Below are positions 40,626 to 41,852 of a stretch of DNA of 41,852 bases, piece after piece. The stretch is from Nitrospira sp. (GTDB lineage Bacteria > Nitrospirota > Nitrospiria > Nitrospirales > Nitrospiraceae): contig JADYYH010000046.1 in NCBI GenBank assembly GCA_020853775.1, forward strand, positions 1 through 41,852, written 5' to 3'. Position numbers and translations under genes: made by a program. Numbering within the stretch: the stretch's first letter is position 1; each line of letters begins with the position of its first letter. Below the pieces are notes generated by a model that saw nothing but the letters and a program-made list of their open reading frames with translations, did not search any database and was not told the origin of the DNA.

Positions 40626-41486
40626 TCACCCGTCTCCCCATTTCAGCTTTTCCCGCAATACTTCGTAATAACTGCTTTCAGGGAATCGGATGAGCCTGGT
40701 CAGGTGCTCGGAAGCCTGAATCTCAACCGTGTCTCCCTGCGTCAAGGCCACACCGACCTGGCCGTCCAGTGTCGCCATCGCCCCGTCATCCCTGCTGGTC
40801 AGCACAACCTCGATTTCCACACTCGCCGGCACGATCAAGGGACGATGTGTCAACGTATGCGGACAGACAGGCGTCAGGATCAAAGACGGGACGGCGGGAT
40901 TGATGATCGGTCCCCCGGCTGACAACGAGTAGGCCGTCGATCCCGTCGGCGTGCTGACAATCAAACCGTCGCCGCGCAGGTTCGTGACGAACTGCCCCTG
41001 AATGGCAATCTTGAGTTCGATCATCCGGGCCAGCGTCCCCTTGCTGATGACCACGTCGTTCAGGACGACCCCTCGCGCGACCGTTTCGCCGTGCCGGTGC
41101 ACATGGGTCTTCAGCATCAACCGTTCATCGAGCACAAAGTCATTGGCAAACACACGCTCCAGGGAGGGATATAAATTCTCCAAGACGACTTCGGTCAGAA
41201 ATCCCAGGCCGCCCATATTCACCCCGAGAATGGGAATCCCGCGTTCGCCGGCCAATCGTGCAGCATTCAGCATCGTCCCGTCGCCGCCCAACACCAGCAG
41301 CACGTCGGCCTTGCTGGCGAGTTGTGTTTTCTGAAACCCGCCTTGTTCGCCCAGTAAGGTCGTCGAGGTCGTATCCAGCAGCACGTCGATGTTTCGCGAG
41401 CGCAACCAACTCACCACGGCCTGCACCGTAGCCTTCACTTCCGGGAATTTCGGTTTCGTCAGAATGCCGATGCTTTTGCTTTTCAT
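40626..41486 (-). CDS. nadK: NAD kinase
   Basis: A 286-residue NAD kinase. The catalytic GGDGT motif is in VLLVLGGDGTMLNAAR (about residue 62). The NE/D-type motif is in VVLNDVVIS, with the Gly-rich block DGLIVSTPTGSTAYSLSAGG near residue 175. It phosphorylates NAD to NADP in the cytoplasm. Placement convergent with an NADP-linked reductase gene is consistent with redox-cofactor supply. ATG 41486 is at the first conserved residues; the Shine-Dalgarno is poor. Confidence 0.96.
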   Translation of the reverse strand: MKSKSIGILTKPKFPEVKATVQAVVSWLRSRNIDVLLDTTSTTLLGEQGGFQKTQLASKADVLLVLGGDGTMLNAARLAGERGIPILGVNMGGLGFLTEVVLENLYPSLERVFANDFVLDERLMLKTHVHRHGETVARGVVLNDVVISKGTLARMIELKIAIQGQFVTNLRGDGLIVSTPTGSTAYSLSAGGPIINPAVPSLILTPVCPHTLTHRPLIVPASVEIEVVLTSRDDGAMATLDGQVGVALTQGDTVEIQASEHLTRLIRFPESSYYEVLREKLKWGDG

Positions 41487-41654
41487 ACGTGAGACCGCGT
41501 CGCGCTGAGGTGAGGAGCCGGTTGAAAGGTGCGGGATTGTATCGGGATGATTCTTTTACTGTCAAACCGGCGCGCGACATCATGCGGCGTACGCCGCTCT
41601 CGCATGCGCGCGCTTCACCAGTCGCAGCGCGTCGTTTGCGATTCGCTCAATACC

Positions 41655-41683
41655 TTGACACCCAAAATTGCGGTAGTTAGAAT
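41655..41683 (+). promoter_or_regulatory. Sigma-70-type promoter of clpC
   Basis: A perfect TTGACA (41655-41660) and a TAGAAT (41678-41683) are 17 bp apart. It lies 92 bp upstream of the clpC ATG. No CtsR or heat-shock operator is evident. Confidence 0.75.
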
Positions 41684-41775
41684 CACACCATCAGTAGTAT
41701 TTTTGAGCCTTTGATCTGCATCGATTCACTCAGCTAAGGCTTCTCTTACAGACCCCATCACCATAAGGAGGCGGG

Positions 41776-41852
41776 ATGTTCGAACGGTTCACGGACAAGG
41801 GTCGCAAGATCATCATCCTGGCACGTGAAGAAGCCGAGCGCCATCAGAACGA
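41776..41852 (+). CDS. clpC: ClpC-type ATP-dependent Clp protease ATPase (5' end only)
   Basis: The window ends 25 codons into this gene. The peptide MFERFTDKGRKIIILAREEA matches the start of ClpC, which has an N-terminal Clp repeat domain. AGGAGG precedes ATG 41776. ClpC is an AAA+ unfoldase that partners ClpP. The rest of the gene lies outside the window. Confidence 0.88.
   Translation, partial: MFERFTDKGRKIIILAREEAERHQN

Noticed and set aside
1..41852. tRNA, rRNA, CRISPR array, insertion sequence or prophage
   Set aside because: I looked for tRNA-like cloverleaf ends, regular short repeats and transposase or integrase motifs and saw none. A dedicated search with tRNAscan or similar would be decisive.

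Overview
The window looks like a chromosomal segment of a GC-rich Gram-negative autotroph, most likely a Nitrospira-like member of the Nitrospirota. This is an inference from gene content: lipoproteins and outer-membrane porins, very long PstC/PstA permeases, and class II fumarase and citrate synthase next to an FprA-type ferredoxin-NADP reductase. No rRNA or marker gene in the window proves it. I see no tRNA, rRNA, CRISPR array, insertion sequence or phage gene.

The left half (about 0.3-22.8 kb) is a phosphate-acquisition island. A PhoB/OmpR-type regulator (315-1037) is followed by a decayed CHAD-domain gene on the minus strand (1005-1867), sixA, and the minus-strand operon pstS-pstC-pstA-pstB-phoU-ppx (10591 down to 2580). 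Divergent from it is a porin operon: porin, Slp-like lipoprotein, small lipoprotein and a coiled-coil lipoprotein (10887-14296). Next come a second pstS, a small winged-helix protein, psiE, a second regulator with a degenerate receiver, an OprP/OprO-like porin, a lipoprotein, a third pstS, a third regulator and a CBS-domain protein. The three PstS proteins probably feed one PstCAB transporter, the two porins let anions across the outer membrane, and PhoU, Ppx and SixA link uptake to signalling and polyphosphate. No PhoR-type kinase lies in the window.

The strongest new signal is regulatory. Nine promoters in this island share one geometry: four 6-bp half-sites (best forms GTTAAC and TGTAAC) at 11-bp spacing, then 10 bp, then a -10-like hexamer whose first base always lies 49 bp from the first base of the array. 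They precede pstS1, porin 1, pstS2, psiE, regulator 2, porin 2, pstS3, regulator 3 and the CBS gene. For regulators 2 and 3 the predicted transcription start is the A of the ATG, so both mRNAs may be leaderless. This defines a candidate local Pho code and adds the CBS protein and two related lipoproteins to the predicted regulon.

The right half (about 22.8-41.85 kb) is mostly housekeeping and central metabolism. It holds an OmpA/Pal-type lipoprotein, a 1229-residue fusion of a DUF255/thioredoxin-like protein with an aldo/keto reductase, an ACT-domain malic enzyme, a Na+/H+ antiporter and a CaCA exchanger, a J-domain protein with RNase D, a DUF6116 membrane protein, an ArsC-family reductase and several small unknowns. 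These are followed by citrate synthase, a 29-residue membrane microprotein, Hsp20, fumarase, an FprA-like reductase, NAD kinase and the first codons of clpC.
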